64,000 nt of DNA from Linanthus parryae. Its lineage: Eukaryota; Streptophyta; Magnoliopsida; Ericales; Polemoniaceae. Of this stretch, positions 1 to 24,758 are shown piece after piece. The notes under the pieces are model-generated. The model had not been told where the DNA came from, did not search any database, and worked only from the letters and a program-made list of their open reading frames with translations. The first letter of the stretch is position 1; each line of letters begins with the position of its first letter. The position numbers and the translations under genes are program-made. The DNA is taken from the NCBI GenBank assembly GCA_023055425.1, contig JALGPY010000006.1, forward strand, positions 68,728,127 to 68,792,126. The letters run 5' to 3'.

Positions 1-670
1 TCTGTGAATGGATTGGAGGAATGATGAACTTCTTTGATGCTTGTCAATCCAGAATTCTTTCTCTGTTTTTGCTCGTCGAGTGTTGTGTCTTGTTGCTTCG
101 GATTTGAGCTCTATTTAAACTTCAACCAGCTCTACAAATCTCCCCAGATTTTTAGCAACAACCTTCCTATTTTGTAGGCAACAGAGTTTGACTACTTTGA
201 AATCTTCTCCAACGGTTGGATGATCACAATCTTCAGAGATTTTGTTGTAATCTTTCACTTAAACACCATGAGAAGCTGTCATACACCTCTGATTGATCAC
301 ATGATCAAAGTGTCCAACTATTTCCAAATCTGCAGCAATTCAGTTTTAGGAAACAATCATGCAAAACTTAGAAACAAAATTTCCTACATTATCATGGTCA
401 AACAGATGATATCTAATGATTAAAAACGTGTTAGAACAATTTGTCTTTCATCATCTAATAACAATGAATCAAGTTTATGAAAGAGCAAGAGGAAATCAAC
501 TCAGAGAGTTTACAGAAAATTCCCCCTGAGAGTGCATACATGTTAAGCAGTTTCAAGGCTTTGAATCCAGTTTCAAGGCCTTGAAAATATGTTCAAGCCT
601 TTGAGACTGATTCAAGGCTTTGAAAGCTGATTCAAGGCCTTGAAAGCTGAGCTATTCCAATCCTTGCACA
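1..670 (-). mobile_element. Partial Sirevirus-like LTR, cut by the window start
   Basis: Read on the minus strand, this stretch resembles the LTR of the element starting at 61754. It has a block of TCAAGGCCTTGA-type palindromes (about 550-650), then a purine run with AGGGGGA, then a TATA-like TTTAAATAG (about 111-119), then a segment like the 3' half of that LTR near 62270 (GATTGACAA followed by AGAAG and TCATTC). The proposed LTR 5' end is TGTGCAAGG on the minus strand, so the plus-strand edge would be CA at 669-670. The other end lies outside the window, so no TSD can be tested. The family assignment is fairly firm; the exact edge is a guess. Confidence 0.55.
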
Positions 671-1470
671 ACCTGATCTATCAGTGAGCTTTATGAGATC
701 AAATATGTCTGGTGATTCTCATTTATGTGCCTTTGTTATGAGAATATGAATATCCTTGTAGGAATCGTATGTATGTTCAAGAAATTTTAGTAAAATTCTG
801 GAATTTCTTATGATGATTAGATTAATTTGAACTGTACTAGATTCTACTCAACTTCATCGATGACTATTTGGTGGTTCGTGAATTGGAATAATCACTTTTA
901 ATTACAGAGATTTCAATGACTATTTTTTCATGTGCTTTTGTAATTATCCTTCTGCCTTTTGCGTGGATTTTTTCTATATGAAAGACAGTTCAATATTTTG
1001 TGATGAATTGAAGTTTGTGTTTGTGTTTGTGTTTGTGTTGTTTTATGTTTTAGATTCAAATAAAAGATGATATGTTAATATTTTTGGTGGTGATATTCTT
1101 GATGATAAACAAGGGCAAAAGGTCCAAAAAATTAAACAGGGGCAATATGGTCCAGAAAAATTCATTCAACAACTAGTTTACTAATGGAATATAACAGAAC
1201 GGTGCTAACTGTCCGCGAAATATTCCGTTATTTGGGTGCAGAGTGTCTTTTTCCAAAATACAGGGTAGTGGGGTGAATTTAATCCTAAATTTAGGGGTGG
1301 TCAGTGTTATTTACCCTAAAGACTTTTGAGGTGTTCAAACGTCATGGGTGTCAGGTGTCTTTTCACCTAAACCAAGGGGTGGAAAGTGTCTTTTACCCTG
1401 CAATTATTCTCCATGTAAAATGTTGAAGATTCGTTCATATTTTATTAGCTATTTTTTAAGAATTACAACA
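671..1470. other. Non-coding spacer with simple repeat and a repeated motif
   Basis: No gene is seen. A short (TTTGTG)n array lies at about 1013-1038. At 1080-1400 the sequence reads like a diverged transposon remnant: two copies of a motif of the form GGGGTGG..AGTGT..TTACCCT (about 1294-1318 and 1376-1400). I cannot classify it further. Confidence 0.4.
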
Positions 1471-1537
1471 ATAGCCGGGTTTGAACCTATGACCTAATGG
1501 AAGGCTTTCAAACGCTCTACCACCGAGCTATCACCCT
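1471..1537 (-). repeat. tRNA-like sequence, probably a SINE head or tRNA relic
   Basis: On the minus strand there is a good RNA polymerase III A box, TAGCTCGGTGGTAGAGC (plus 1514-1530), and a B box, GGTTCAAACCC (plus 1477-1487), at tRNA-like spacing. The D stem GCTC/GAGC pairs. However, the acceptor arm does not close and the T stem is weak, so this is not a working tRNA gene. A tRNA-derived SINE or a decayed tRNA copy fits best. Confidence 0.45.
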
Positions 1538-14284
<12,747 letters not shown>

Positions 14285-15366
14285 CTGATCTAGAATGAAT
14301 AGGCTGGTGAACAACACGGTGGGTCATCGGAGTTGCTACCTCAGTACTACTGACTATGATGAATCAAACTATTCTTATATTGCCATGTGAGATCTGATTT
14401 TGAAGATGCACTTGTTGTGGAGTGTTTGCCGTTGAAGAAATTAGGAGGGAACAATATCGATGATAGTAGGGGAGTTAGGTGGTGATTTTGATTTTCTTTC
14501 TTCTTCTTAATGTTAGCATTATTATTTATAGATATCTTCAAGAGCATGCATATTTGTTACTGCATGTGTATGATGATTAGTGTATGTACTGGAGAACTAT
14601 TGTATTTGCTGATGATATCTCAGATAATTCTTGTTAGAAGCTGTTGCTTATCAGAACAGAACGTCTTTTTTACGTGTCGCAACTCATAACTTCAAATTGT
14701 TTTAAGTGTAGCGATGGTTTCATCTTAGAACCTCTAAATTATACTACTCCCGTGTCAATAATGACGTTTTTATTCTCTCGTGGTAATGATGTTGAGCTCG
14801 AGGACAGTCTTGACAAGAAATGACAATCTTAGGAATTTCCAAATCCCTCAAACTGGATCCAACTTTTCAATTATGTTGTCTCTCTGAGAATGTATCATTC
14901 ACTAGGTTGATGGCAACCCGTGGCATTTATCATGATTCACCGCTGGATTGTTGTTGAATTTGCTATGATTCATGTCTTTTTTGTTACACGACGGTCATGA
15001 ATTCTCGATATTTGTGTTCCTTCCCCTAAAGCCCAAAAAGGTTGGCATTTGAATTGAACATAGGTAGATAATTGTTTTCTTTTACAAATGTTGACATCTG
15101 TGTAGAACTAGTCTCTAACTGTCAATTAAGGCCACTGTCTAATGCAAAGCAAACAATTTCTTATGGAAAGCACATAGCGAGACATCATTCGTTGTTATTT
15201 ATCGCTCTCAAAATGCATTGAAAATAAAATGAAGATGTCTTAAGAAATTGTTACCTACAACTCTATGTGAAACATGACCACCATTCTGTAATTTAAGTAC
15301 AAGTTTTAAGATACCGATGGTTCTATACTTTGCTCATTGTTGATTACAAATCTATTTTAATCTTAT
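14285..15366. other. 3' region of PECT1 and of the convergent LOR gene
   Basis: About 1.1 kb separates the two stop codons. It must hold the 3' UTRs and polyadenylation sites of both genes. No canonical AATAAA could be assigned with confidence, and no other gene is seen. Confidence 0.5.
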
Positions 15367-16506
15367 CTACTTGAAAGAACACAGAAGAGGAACAAAGGGT
15401 TTAGGGCAAATGCGATCAAGAATAACAACAAACGCCATGGCGGTCTCGGTGTCGAATCCCGGTTGCACCACCAGGCTAAAAACGTCGTCGCTCAATAAAA
15501 CCGCCGTGTTCACCGCCTTTCTTGATATCGTAGCCACCACCTCTCCGCTAGAAACACTCTTTATCTTGCAGTTTCTCCTCCCAAACGACCCTTCAACCCT
15601 GAAATCCGGCACCTTCTTCTTCTTTTTACCATTTGATCTCGGAGGAGCTCCCATGAATACTTCTGCTTCACAATCTTTGCCACACGATCGCCTTCTCATG
15701 GTGAACTCCCTCGATCTTGATATCAAATCCTTTCCTTCCTGTTCTTCTTCAACTCGGTATCCGTTCCATTGTTGGTGTATGCTCAACATCTGCTTCAATA
15801 GTAACAAATACATAAGGCTCTGTTTGGTTCGCAGTAAAATGTTTTTCAAGGGAAAATATTCAACGCTTAAAATATTGTGTGAAAAAGGTTTCTCTGCAAT
15901 TATTTTCTTGTGTTTCGTTTACACTTGCCAAAAAAGTGTGGCGGTGAAGGTTGGTGGCGTTGCGTCGTGGTGGAGGTAGGTGGTAGTGGTGGTTATTGGT
16001 GATGGAGGTGTTAGCATGAGTTGTTGTGCTCCTTCACTATCCGAAAATGGCTTACGGATTTGAAATGCGTAAATCATTTTACATCATTTGAGAACACATT
16101 TTACAGGAAAATATTTCACCACCAACCAAATGGAGCCCAAGTTGGTTTCTTTTAGTTGGAGAAACTCATTTACCTGAGGTTTCAAGGTGAGCAAGGCCTT
16201 GCCGGAGCCGTCCATGAGGAGGAGGTCTACGCCGCCGCCACCACCACCGATAAGACTGGGATGCTTCCTAGTGTAGTTGTCTACCCGAAAAGCCAACTTC
16301 CCGGAGCTATCGAAAACCGTGAATCCATCCGTCCCTTGGAAAGTCATGCTGGATCTCTTCCACACAGTTAGAACATTCTTGGACTGTTTAGTACTTGGAC
16401 ATTCAAAACCATTGCTGGTACCATGATAACTGTTTTTTGCGTTCTTTACGTGAGAAAGATTAGCTTCCGACCGGTTCGGGATCTGATCGGGATGAATCCT
16501 AGACAT
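15367..16506 (-). CDS. LURP-one-related (LOR, DUF567) protein, two exons
   Basis: Exon 1 is 16506-16174 and exon 2 is 15789-15367, with a 384-bp GT-AG intron (16173-15790) in phase 0. The joined frame gives 251 aa. Family features: a VLTVWKRSSMTFQGTDGFTV segment and VFDSSGKLAFRVDNY near residues 45-78, a glycine run near 87-93, LLMDGSGKALLTL around 96-108, and after the splice MLSIHQQWNGYRVEE. The C-terminal half has a lysine run, then FRVEGSFGRRNCKI and a VVQPGFDTETAMAFVVILDRI segment typical of the tubby-like barrel. LOR proteins share the tubby C-terminal fold; some family members act in defence against oomycetes, but most have no known role. The start is the first ATG of the family frame. 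Both genes look intact, in contrast with the flanking repeats. Confidence 0.88.
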
Positions 16507-19255
16507 GTTTCTGCTTTGATGAAGTGGGAAACTATGGAATTTTGGAGGAATGAAGAAGAAGAGGAAGAAGAAGATTTGAAGTTGACGATAATGTGTTTTG
16601 ATGATTCCAACTGCTGTCTCATTGGAACTTAATATAGGGCTTGGCTTTTCTCAGTTTAGTGTTGAACATTTAACTTCACTTACGTGGAAAACCCTACCTT
16701 TGTTCGGTATTTTATTTTATATTTGCAGTTTTTATTTTTTTCAGAAATAAAAAAATGAATGGGAGGGCAACGTTGTTTTCTAGTGTCTGATGTTTCTTTC
16801 TTTTGGAGGATTAGTGGTCGACACAATTATTAGTTTAATGTCTCACCCGGAACCCGGTTAATATATACACACGTACGTAATTCTATATTTGTACATCAAA
16901 ATGATGCGATTACTTGGTGCAAGTTAGCGGAATAGCAAAGGAAATAATTTCATACAAGCCTTTGAATAAATGAATGCTTTGAAACCTTCAAATCCCTTAG
17001 TACAAAAACATTACTAATACTGTCTAAAATGAGTTTTATGATTAATTAAGTTTAATAAAAATACAAAAAGCGAATATAATGGCTTATCAATCACCAATGT
17101 CAAAGAGGCGGATTATCATAGACGGCAATCTTGAACAAATTAGACAAGTGTGATTAATTTTAGCATTTGCCGTTATCCTATGTTTTCTATGAGTTTGGCT
17201 CTAAGCCGGTATGAAACATCACTCTTCTTCACTCTTTTATAGTACTGTAATTGTTAATTTTATACACACACACTATTGAGTTAGCACTCACTACATGACA
17301 CCGACTATCTCTTTTGAGTAACATCACACCACTGCTGATGTAAGTATGGCGCCAAAATAAATACAACTAGTAGCGATAATATATGCCTCACAATCATGAC
17401 ATCAAATTGTAATAATTTCCTACATCATTCATCATCCATCAAACAGCTAGTAGCGAGTATGAAGTTCAAAAAAGCAGTGTTTGTACTCAAAATTTAGCTT
17501 AGTAGTATGAAGTTATATTTAGCGACTGATGTCTCTAGGTTTATTTCCATATTAATTGACTGAATCTATAATGTATCATTCGTTAGTGTTTGCAAAACTA
17601 CTAAGCAAACTCTAAGAAAGAGATAGATCCAGGGTCGTCTCTACCTATTAATTAACCGGCCTTAGACGAGTTTTTCGTTTGAGGCCCCCTCATTAATACT
17701 CCTACATGTTATGCCATCTATTCATCATGATTAAAAATATGTATGATGTGGTATGAAATGTTTCCCATATTCTTTACTTCGGCGATTTTTTCTCTTATAC
17801 GAATGTCTTTGTACGTTGTTTATAATTGTTTTTCAAAGTCATATTTGTTAGTTTAGATAAATTTCAACCTAACTATAACAACAATCTCGGTTTTATTAAA
17901 AAATTAAAAAATATTCTTTTTTTAACAATGTTTTTTTGGAAGATTTTTCTAAAACAAGATTGTTAACTTGTTAAGGGTTCTTTGAAGTCTGCAAATAGCA
18001 TATAATTATTTTATAAGAAAATGTTAATAAGCTGATCATATAAGTTATCATTACAAAACTGAATAACTTCTGCTAAAAAGAACAAAAGAACAAAATAGAT
18101 TAACTTCAAATTGCTCAAGAAACAAAGATTTAACTTCAAATGACACGTTATTTTCATATACCCCTTTTAGATTAATACTAATAGCTGTCTAAGAGAGATT
18201 CAAGAAAGGCGACTGGTACGTAATAGGGCTTGTAGTTGTTACTGCCGTCGTGATAATGAAATCTCTCCCTCTCTACTAAAAACTTTGTAATTTTAGTTAA
18301 AACCAATGTAATGTTCCATGTCTTATCCTTCTGTCGTTGACGCACCCAAATATTTTAAGTTTTGACAAGTTCTTCAACTTTAATCACCGAGGAAAGTGCA
18401 CAAGAACTTGCATCGTGATTCCGATTTCATTTGCTTGAGCAAAACGACGCGAGGAAAAGGACTAGGATTAGAATGACAGGTTGGAAAATGGCGATGATTT
18501 CTAACTAAACAATCCCATTCTAGTGTAGTAAAATTATTCATAGTTAATTAATTATTTTTATACTCATACAGTGATAGCACTAATTCTTTGATAATAGCTT
18601 TTAGTACTAGATTACGCGTTTAATTAATTTCCCACTTATGTTAGTGCTTGCACATAGTTTCGAGTCACTAAACCACTTAATACACGATTAACTTCCTATT
18701 AGGTGAATGAAAAAGGGCCGCATTTTGTGTGAAACTTTAGTAATCGTCGTACTTAACTATAATATCATGTGGAAGTGGAACTTTTATATTTATTTTTTCC
18801 ACTTCATTGGCTGTAAAACTTGAAGAGTTAGGCCACCGGATTGATAATGGTTTCCTGGAAGGAGGAAAACATAACCGAGTCGAGTCAAGTTGAGATTTAT
18901 GAATGCCTATTCCATAGCATTCAAGAATCGAGATAAGTATGAAATAGATCTCTTTTTCTTGATCTGAGTAAGTATGAAATGGGTCTCAATGTGTAACAAA
19001 TGGAGGCTCAAATTATATGAACTTGAATTCAATTTGAGATTATATTTGAACAAATAAGCATTCATCGGACTAAGGTAGTTACTCGAGTAAATATTATCAA
19101 GTCTCACAAAAGATGCCCAACAAAATATGATGTTTTATTTTATGTAAACATTTTTGAAGAATTAATTTGGATTATTGGCCCACAAACTTTATTTTGCTAG
19201 TTCTAAGAATGTGCGTTGCATGTGACATTTAGTTTGTTATAATATAAATTTAAAC
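16507..19255. other. AT-rich intergenic spacer upstream of LOR
   Basis: The first few hundred bases must contain the LOR promoter and leader; a purine-rich stretch at about 16545-16570 reads as CTTCTTC repeats on the LOR strand. Beyond that I see no gene. A segment near 17630-17700 (GGCCTTAGACGAG, GAGGCCCCC) looks like a degraded repeat. Confidence 0.5.
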
Positions 19256-22200
19256 AATGTTACTTATAACAGAATACCAACAAACATCATTTGGCGTGAT
19301 TTTAATGACCCTATGGATCCTTCTAAGAAGAAGGGTGGCCATTGTAGAAGCCTTCATTCTTGCAAGCCCCTATGTGATTTTGCTAAGAGTTGTAATCTTT
19401 ATGATATTAGTTTTGAAGGGTATTCTTTTACTTGGTAGAACAAAAGAGAAGGGTTTTGGGGGAGGAGAGGTTAGACACAGCACTCTGCTTCAGACCATGT
19501 TGCTCTTCTTCTTGATACTTGTCCCCAAAATGTTCCTTTAAAAAAAGAAGATCTTCAGATATTTGACTCAGTGGAGCAACAATGAAGATGTTTCAAACAT
19601 TGTTAAGGAAGCTTGGTCTAAAGATTTTCAAGGATACAAGATGTATAAAATTCAACAAAGGCTTAATGAGTGTAGAAGGAAGCTTTCCTCTTGGAGTAGA
19701 TTTTCAAAGAATAATATATTTAAAGAGGTCAAGGACAAGGAGAAAGAGACGAATGAGCTTAAAATTCAAGGAAGAGATGCAAATACTAGTCAATTGATAC
19801 AACTGGAGTTGGATTTAGAAAAGTTAAGGCTAGAATAGGAATTATTTTGGAAACAAAAGTCAAGAGTGGTCTGGCTACATTCTGATGACAGGAATACCTC
19901 TTACTTCCACTCTGTGGTCAAACATAGAAGATTTAGAGATACCATTTATGGAGTTTTCAATTTTTAAGGGAAGTGATGTACTGATAAAGAAGAGATAAAG
20001 GCTGAATTTCAATCTTTCTACTCAAAGCTTTTCAGTGATGAGGGAACATGTGATATTCGGCCAATTGTCTCTAATGTGAATAAAATGGTTTCTCATGATA
20101 TGAATTGTATGATTACATGTCTTTTATCATATGAAGAGATTAAGGAATCATGTTTTGACATGGCTCCTGACAAGGCAGCTGGTTATAATGGCTTCAGTGT
20201 TAGGTTTTTCCAAGACCACAGGAATGTGGAGGAAGAGGACATTTGTTTTGCAATGAAGGAGTTCCAAAGAAATGGGAAGCTTCTTAAGGGCTGCAACATC
20301 ACCAATATTTCTTTAATCCCTAAGGTACTCAATCCCACTCATGTCAAAGATTTTAGGTCAATTAGCTTGTGCACTTCATTATACAAAATTCTATCTAAAG
20401 CTTTGGCAAACAGACTGAAGAAGGTAATTGATTTGATTATCTGTGAACCTCAAAGTGCATTTATTAGTAATGGACTCAGTACTATTAATGTAATCATTGC
20501 ACAAGACGTCCTACACTGAATTAAGAATAAGAGAAGTGGGAATCATGGATGGATGGCTCTTAAGTTAGACATGTTTTAAGTGTTTGATAAGGTTAAATGG
20601 GAGTACCTAGAAGCCATAATGATAAAGATGGGTTTATCTTTGAAGTGGATAAAGTGGATTATGACATGCATCAAAACAGTGAGCTTTCAGCTTATTATTA
20701 ATGGAGAAGTTGGGGATTTTATTGTTCCCTCCAGGGGTCTTCGACAAGGAGACCCCTTATCCCCATATTTATTTGTTCTTTGTGCTGAAGGACTCTCTTC
20801 GACTCTGAAGTACTTTGAAGAACAAAAATAGTTTAAAGAAGTAAAGATTGCCAGATATGCCCATCTCTGAATCATTTATTATTTGTGGATGATCTAATTC
20901 TTTTCTGCAGGGCTACTGTTGACGGTTCTCTTAAAGTCCTGAAACTATATGAAGGAGCATCAGGTCTATCTATCAATAGAGATAAATAACAGATCTTTTT
21001 TTAGCCCAAGTACAAGCACTCTCCTTAAGAAATTTTTTGCAATCTTTCTTGGGAATTTCTAAGGAATTCGAGGAAAAATTCTACTTAGGTCTACTAGTCA
21101 TTATTGGTAGATCCAAGAAACAAGCTCTTAACTTTGTTTTGGAAATAATTATATAAAGATTATGTGGTTGCAAAGAATCTCATCTTAGTGCATCTGGTAG
21201 GGAGATTCTCATCAAACCGTGATTTCTGCTCTACCAACATACTCAATGACTTGCTGTCTATTTCCTTTATCTCTTTGCCATAATATCTCATTTCTCATTT
21301 ATGAATTTTTGTGTGGGAGATAAATGAGAAAATGAAAAGAAAATTCATTTGAGATCTTGGGATTCCCTTCGAGCAAAACATAACCCGGGGGGAGGGGGTA
21401 TGGGCTTCAAAAATCTGCATCTATTTAACCTGTCTCTTTTATCAAAAAAGGCTTGGAGGCTAGTTGACGGAAAAATCTCCCTTTTGAAGAATATTTTTAA
21501 AAGCAAATATTTTCCTTATTGCTCTTTCTGGGTGGAAAAGGTCCCTTCATCTAGTTCTTGAGCTTGGAGAAGTATCATTGAAGGTAGGAAAATTCTTGAA
21601 AACATGTGGAGATGGATCATTGAAATGGGGAGATGGTGGACATTTGGAAAGATCCTTAGCTACCTAAATTTGATAATCCTTTTGTTTTAAAAATTAGAGC
21701 TCCAAATTGTGGATTTTCAAGAGTTTGTCAACTCATTGATCATGAGTCCAGACAATGGAAATTGAATTTGGCGAATGATATTTTTAATAATGAGGATGCT
21801 AATTTAATTCTATCCATCCTTTTCGGTTATGCTATTAGCAAAGATAAAAGAGCATGGTGTTTTTTCTAAACGTGGTGAGCTAACTATTAATTCTTTCTAC
21901 AACTGCTTACTACAGCTTAATAATAAGGAAGTTGCGCTGCATAATAACACTATTTTGGGGGTTGGAGGTTCAAGCCTGGGTCCTCTATGCAAAGACTTAT
22001 GGAATTTGTAAGAGCAACCCAAAGTCAAATTTTTTCTTTAGAAAAGCTTGAATGGATGCATTCCAGTTATTGCTGCATTAATGAGAAGAGGAGCTAAAGA
22101 TTTAATCAATGTCTGTCATCTTTGTGATGACAGTGAAGAGACTAAACTTCATCTGCTCAAGCTGTAAATTTTCACCTCTTTTTGGGCTTTTTCTCCTATA

Positions 22201-22368
22201 AGGTTTTTATTTTCTGTTGTTCCTTATCTCTCTAACTCGATGGTGGTCTTTTGTTAATGAAGCTACTAAAGGAGCTCAAGAGAAAGATATTATTCTTGGC
22301 ATTTTTTCTCAGACTTGATGGGAGATCTGGAGATGCATAAATGATCTCATATTTGATGGCATTAAATG
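19256..22368 (+). pseudogene. LINE (non-LTR retrotransposon), 5' part: endonuclease end, RT, zinc finger
   Basis: Decayed ORF2 of a plant LINE, broken by many stops and frameshifts. In order: the tail of an endonuclease domain (WRDFND at about 19290, later GYSFTW); a linker with a [24 protein letters not shown] segment at about 19845-19905; reverse transcriptase with DKAAGYNGF at about 20169, ISLIPKV at about 20308, GLRQGDPLSPYLF at about 20737, and catalytic FVDD at 20882-20893; then a zinc-finger-like CHLCDDSEETKLH at about 22120. The start is probably 5'-truncated, as is common for LINEs. It is cut at 22368 by Copia-A and continues at 49949. Confidence 0.88.
22364..22368. repeat. TSD of Copia-A, left copy (AAATG)
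   Basis: AAATG here is repeated at 49944-49948, immediately outside the terminal TG and CA of Copia-A. Removing the insert and one copy restores the LINE reading frame. Confidence 0.9.
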
Positions 22369-23313
22369 TGTAGGGTTTTGTTCATGGATACGCAGCAGAA
22401 AAAGATAATTTTATCCATTCAATACCCTCCAAGGATCATAGGAAGAGAAGTATAACGATGGTAAAGGAAGAATCGTGTTACACACCTTAGGGTTTCTCCT
22501 GTGATGACTTGTAAGGCGAATTGTGTCACGTCTCTACGGTTGATCCACGCCTAGAGTTGAGATCTAGATCTTCCTTCTCCTTTGTGCTAGATTGAACCGG
22601 AGGAAGAGGAAGAAGAAATCACACAACACAAGGAAACAAGGAGGTTTCGGCCTCCTTTGTTGGCCGACGGGTAGGGGGCGGCGCAAGTGGGTCGGGTTCG
22701 GCCCTCTTGTTGCTTGCTCTCTCTCCTTTTGTTCTCTCCCACTCAAGTTATGAACAATAATGTCATAATCTTTGGAATGAAGGAAGGAGCATCCTTTATA
22801 CAGTCCAACAAATCCTTGTCAACTACCTAAAGGCCCTATTCTAGTCATACTAGAATTCGGTTTAGTCCCTTCCTTGCAAATTAGTCCTACTAAGTTTGCA
22901 AGGTTTTGAAAAGTGATCCTTCTAATTAATTAATTAGTAATATTAATTAATTCCCAAATCTAGTTCAACTCTATCTAGCATGTGATCCCATAGGTTCAAT
23001 CTAGTTGGTAGCAACAAGTTGCTAATATGGAGCGGCTAGCAAGACATCCATTCTAGCCAACTAATAGAATAGTCATCCGACAAACCTTGTGCAATTAATT
23101 GTCACATCCCTTTGTCTCCATATCCAGATTGGACACGAGACATACAAGTCACACTCGTATATCCAATCCATAGTTTCTTGATCCTGGGAATAGCCTTATT
23201 CGTGCAAATAACATCAATATCCTATATTGATTTATTTGAGTCTGGCCAGACATTCCATAAGCACTATCCCTCGAGTGGCCTCGAATATTTGCTCCCGTTA
23301 TGTGGGAGGGACA
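22369..23313 (-). repeat. Copia-A 3' LTR, outer fragment
   Basis: The fragment begins TGTAGGGTTTTG and is interrupted at 23313 by Copia-B; it resumes at 31831. Open frames inside (22564-22746, 23112-23324) are chance frames that recur in other LTR copies. Confidence 0.92.
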
Positions 23314-24744
23314 TGTTGGAATAGATGCCCTAGAGGCAATCTAGTTTAGTATGAATTTGTAATTGGCTAGAAATTCATTTATTATTTATTGGATATTTAA
23401 TATAATGAAGTCCTTAGATTTACAATTGTGTTGTTTATCTTAAATATCCCTAGTCAAGTATAATGATTAAATGGGACAATCATCTATAGACTAGTATGGG
23501 GTTGGATTGATATGGAGATATCACGATCCAACACATAGGTGTGCATTACGGAATGTTGCACTGGATTGACCCATTACCGAGAAGGCTACATACACGTTAT
23601 GTTGAGTCACAAGTGCTTCTCGGGTACAATGGTATTGTCATCCTTAGACTTGAAGTCACTAGATATTCTAGTTGTGGATCATTGTGATCTTGGTAGCGTT
23701 AAACGCTACACCGTAACTGGGTAGTTATAAAGGCGTGTACTGGATACAATGAGAAGCAAGCTTAGAGATCGTAGTGGACGTAGAGAGGATTTGCCCCTCC
23801 CACATAACGGGAGCAAATATCCAAGGCCACTCGAGGATAGTGCTTATAGAATGTCTGGCCAGACTCAAATAAATCAATATATGAGATATTGATGTTATTT
23901 GCACGAATAAGGCTATTCCATGGATCGAGAAACTAGGGATTGGATATACGAGTGTGACTTGTATGTCTCGTGTCCAATCCGGATATGGAGGCAAAGGGAT
24001 GAGACAATTACTTGTACAAGGTTGTCTAGATGACTATTCTATTAGTTGGCTAGAATGGATGTTTTGCTAGAAACCGCTCCATATTAGCAAATAGTTGCTA
24101 CCAACTAGATAGAACCTATGGGGTCACACGCTATATAGAGTTGTACTAGATTGTGGAATTAATTAATTGGATTAATTAATTAGAAGGATCACTTTGCAAA
24201 CCCTTGCAAAGTTAGTAGGGACTAATTTGCAAGGAAGGGACTAAATTGAATTCTAGTAGGACTAGAATAAGTCCTTTAGGTAGTTAACAAGGAGTTGTTG
24301 GACTATATAAAGGACCCTCCTCCTTCCTTCCCTACACACTTTATGCTCTAGAGAGAACATAACAAGAGTAGGAGAGAACAAAGGAGAGAGAGAGCAAGCC
24401 ACAAAGAGGGACGCCGCCCCCTTTGCCGCCGCCCCTTGTCCCCGACGCCACAAGGGTGCCGAACCCATTTTGGTGTCTCGTTTTGCGTGATTTCTTCACC
24501 CTCCTTTCAATCCGGGCTAGCACCAAGGTGATTGGAGATCTAGGAACAACTCTAGGCGTGGATCAACTATAGAGAACGTGACACTATTCGCGTTTGAAGT
24601 CATCAAGGAGAACCCAAAGGTGTGTTTATGATTTCTTACCTTCACTATCGTTATGCATCTAGACTTGTGATCCTTGGAGGGTTTTGCATGGTTGTTTGTT
24701 TGATTATGCTTCCGTTTGCGCGATCCATGAATCAAAACCCTACA
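23314..24744 (+). repeat. Copia-B 5' LTR
   Basis: TGTTGGAATAG to CCCTACA, 1431 bp. A TATA box (TATATAA, about 24304-24310) lies before a purine-rich segment, as expected for the U3/R border. Frames such as 23539-23724 and 23725-23994 recur unchanged in the 3' LTR and are not genes. Confidence 0.95.
24302..24313 (+). promoter_or_regulatory. TATA box of the Copia-B 5' LTR
   Basis: CTATATAAAGG is a strong plant TATA box about 430 bp before the LTR end. The same site occurs in the 3' LTR at about 31384-31395. It would drive the genomic RNA of the element. Confidence 0.65.
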
Positions 24745-24745
24745 G

Positions 24746-24758
24746 TGGTATCAGAGCC
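24746..24758 (+). other. Copia-B primer-binding site (tRNA-iMet type)
   Basis: TGGTATCAGAGCC, one base after the LTR, matches the site used by most plant Copia elements, complementary to the 3' end of initiator tRNA-Met. It primes minus-strand DNA synthesis. Confidence 0.92.

Noticed and set aside
1471..1537. Functional tRNA gene
   Set aside because: The acceptor stem does not pair and the T stem is poor.
15371..15979. 202-codon plus-strand frame opposite the LOR gene
   Set aside because: It is antisense to LOR exon 2 and its intron, with no domain; the minus strand has a clear conserved family and proper splice sites.
18880..19080. MITE suggested by GAATGC and GCATTC words
   Set aside because: No extended inverted repeat or target duplication could be found.
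23539..23994. Open frames inside LTRs (also 30621-31076 and others)
   Set aside because: They repeat with the LTR copies, have no family resemblance and shift with each LTR; they are chance frames.
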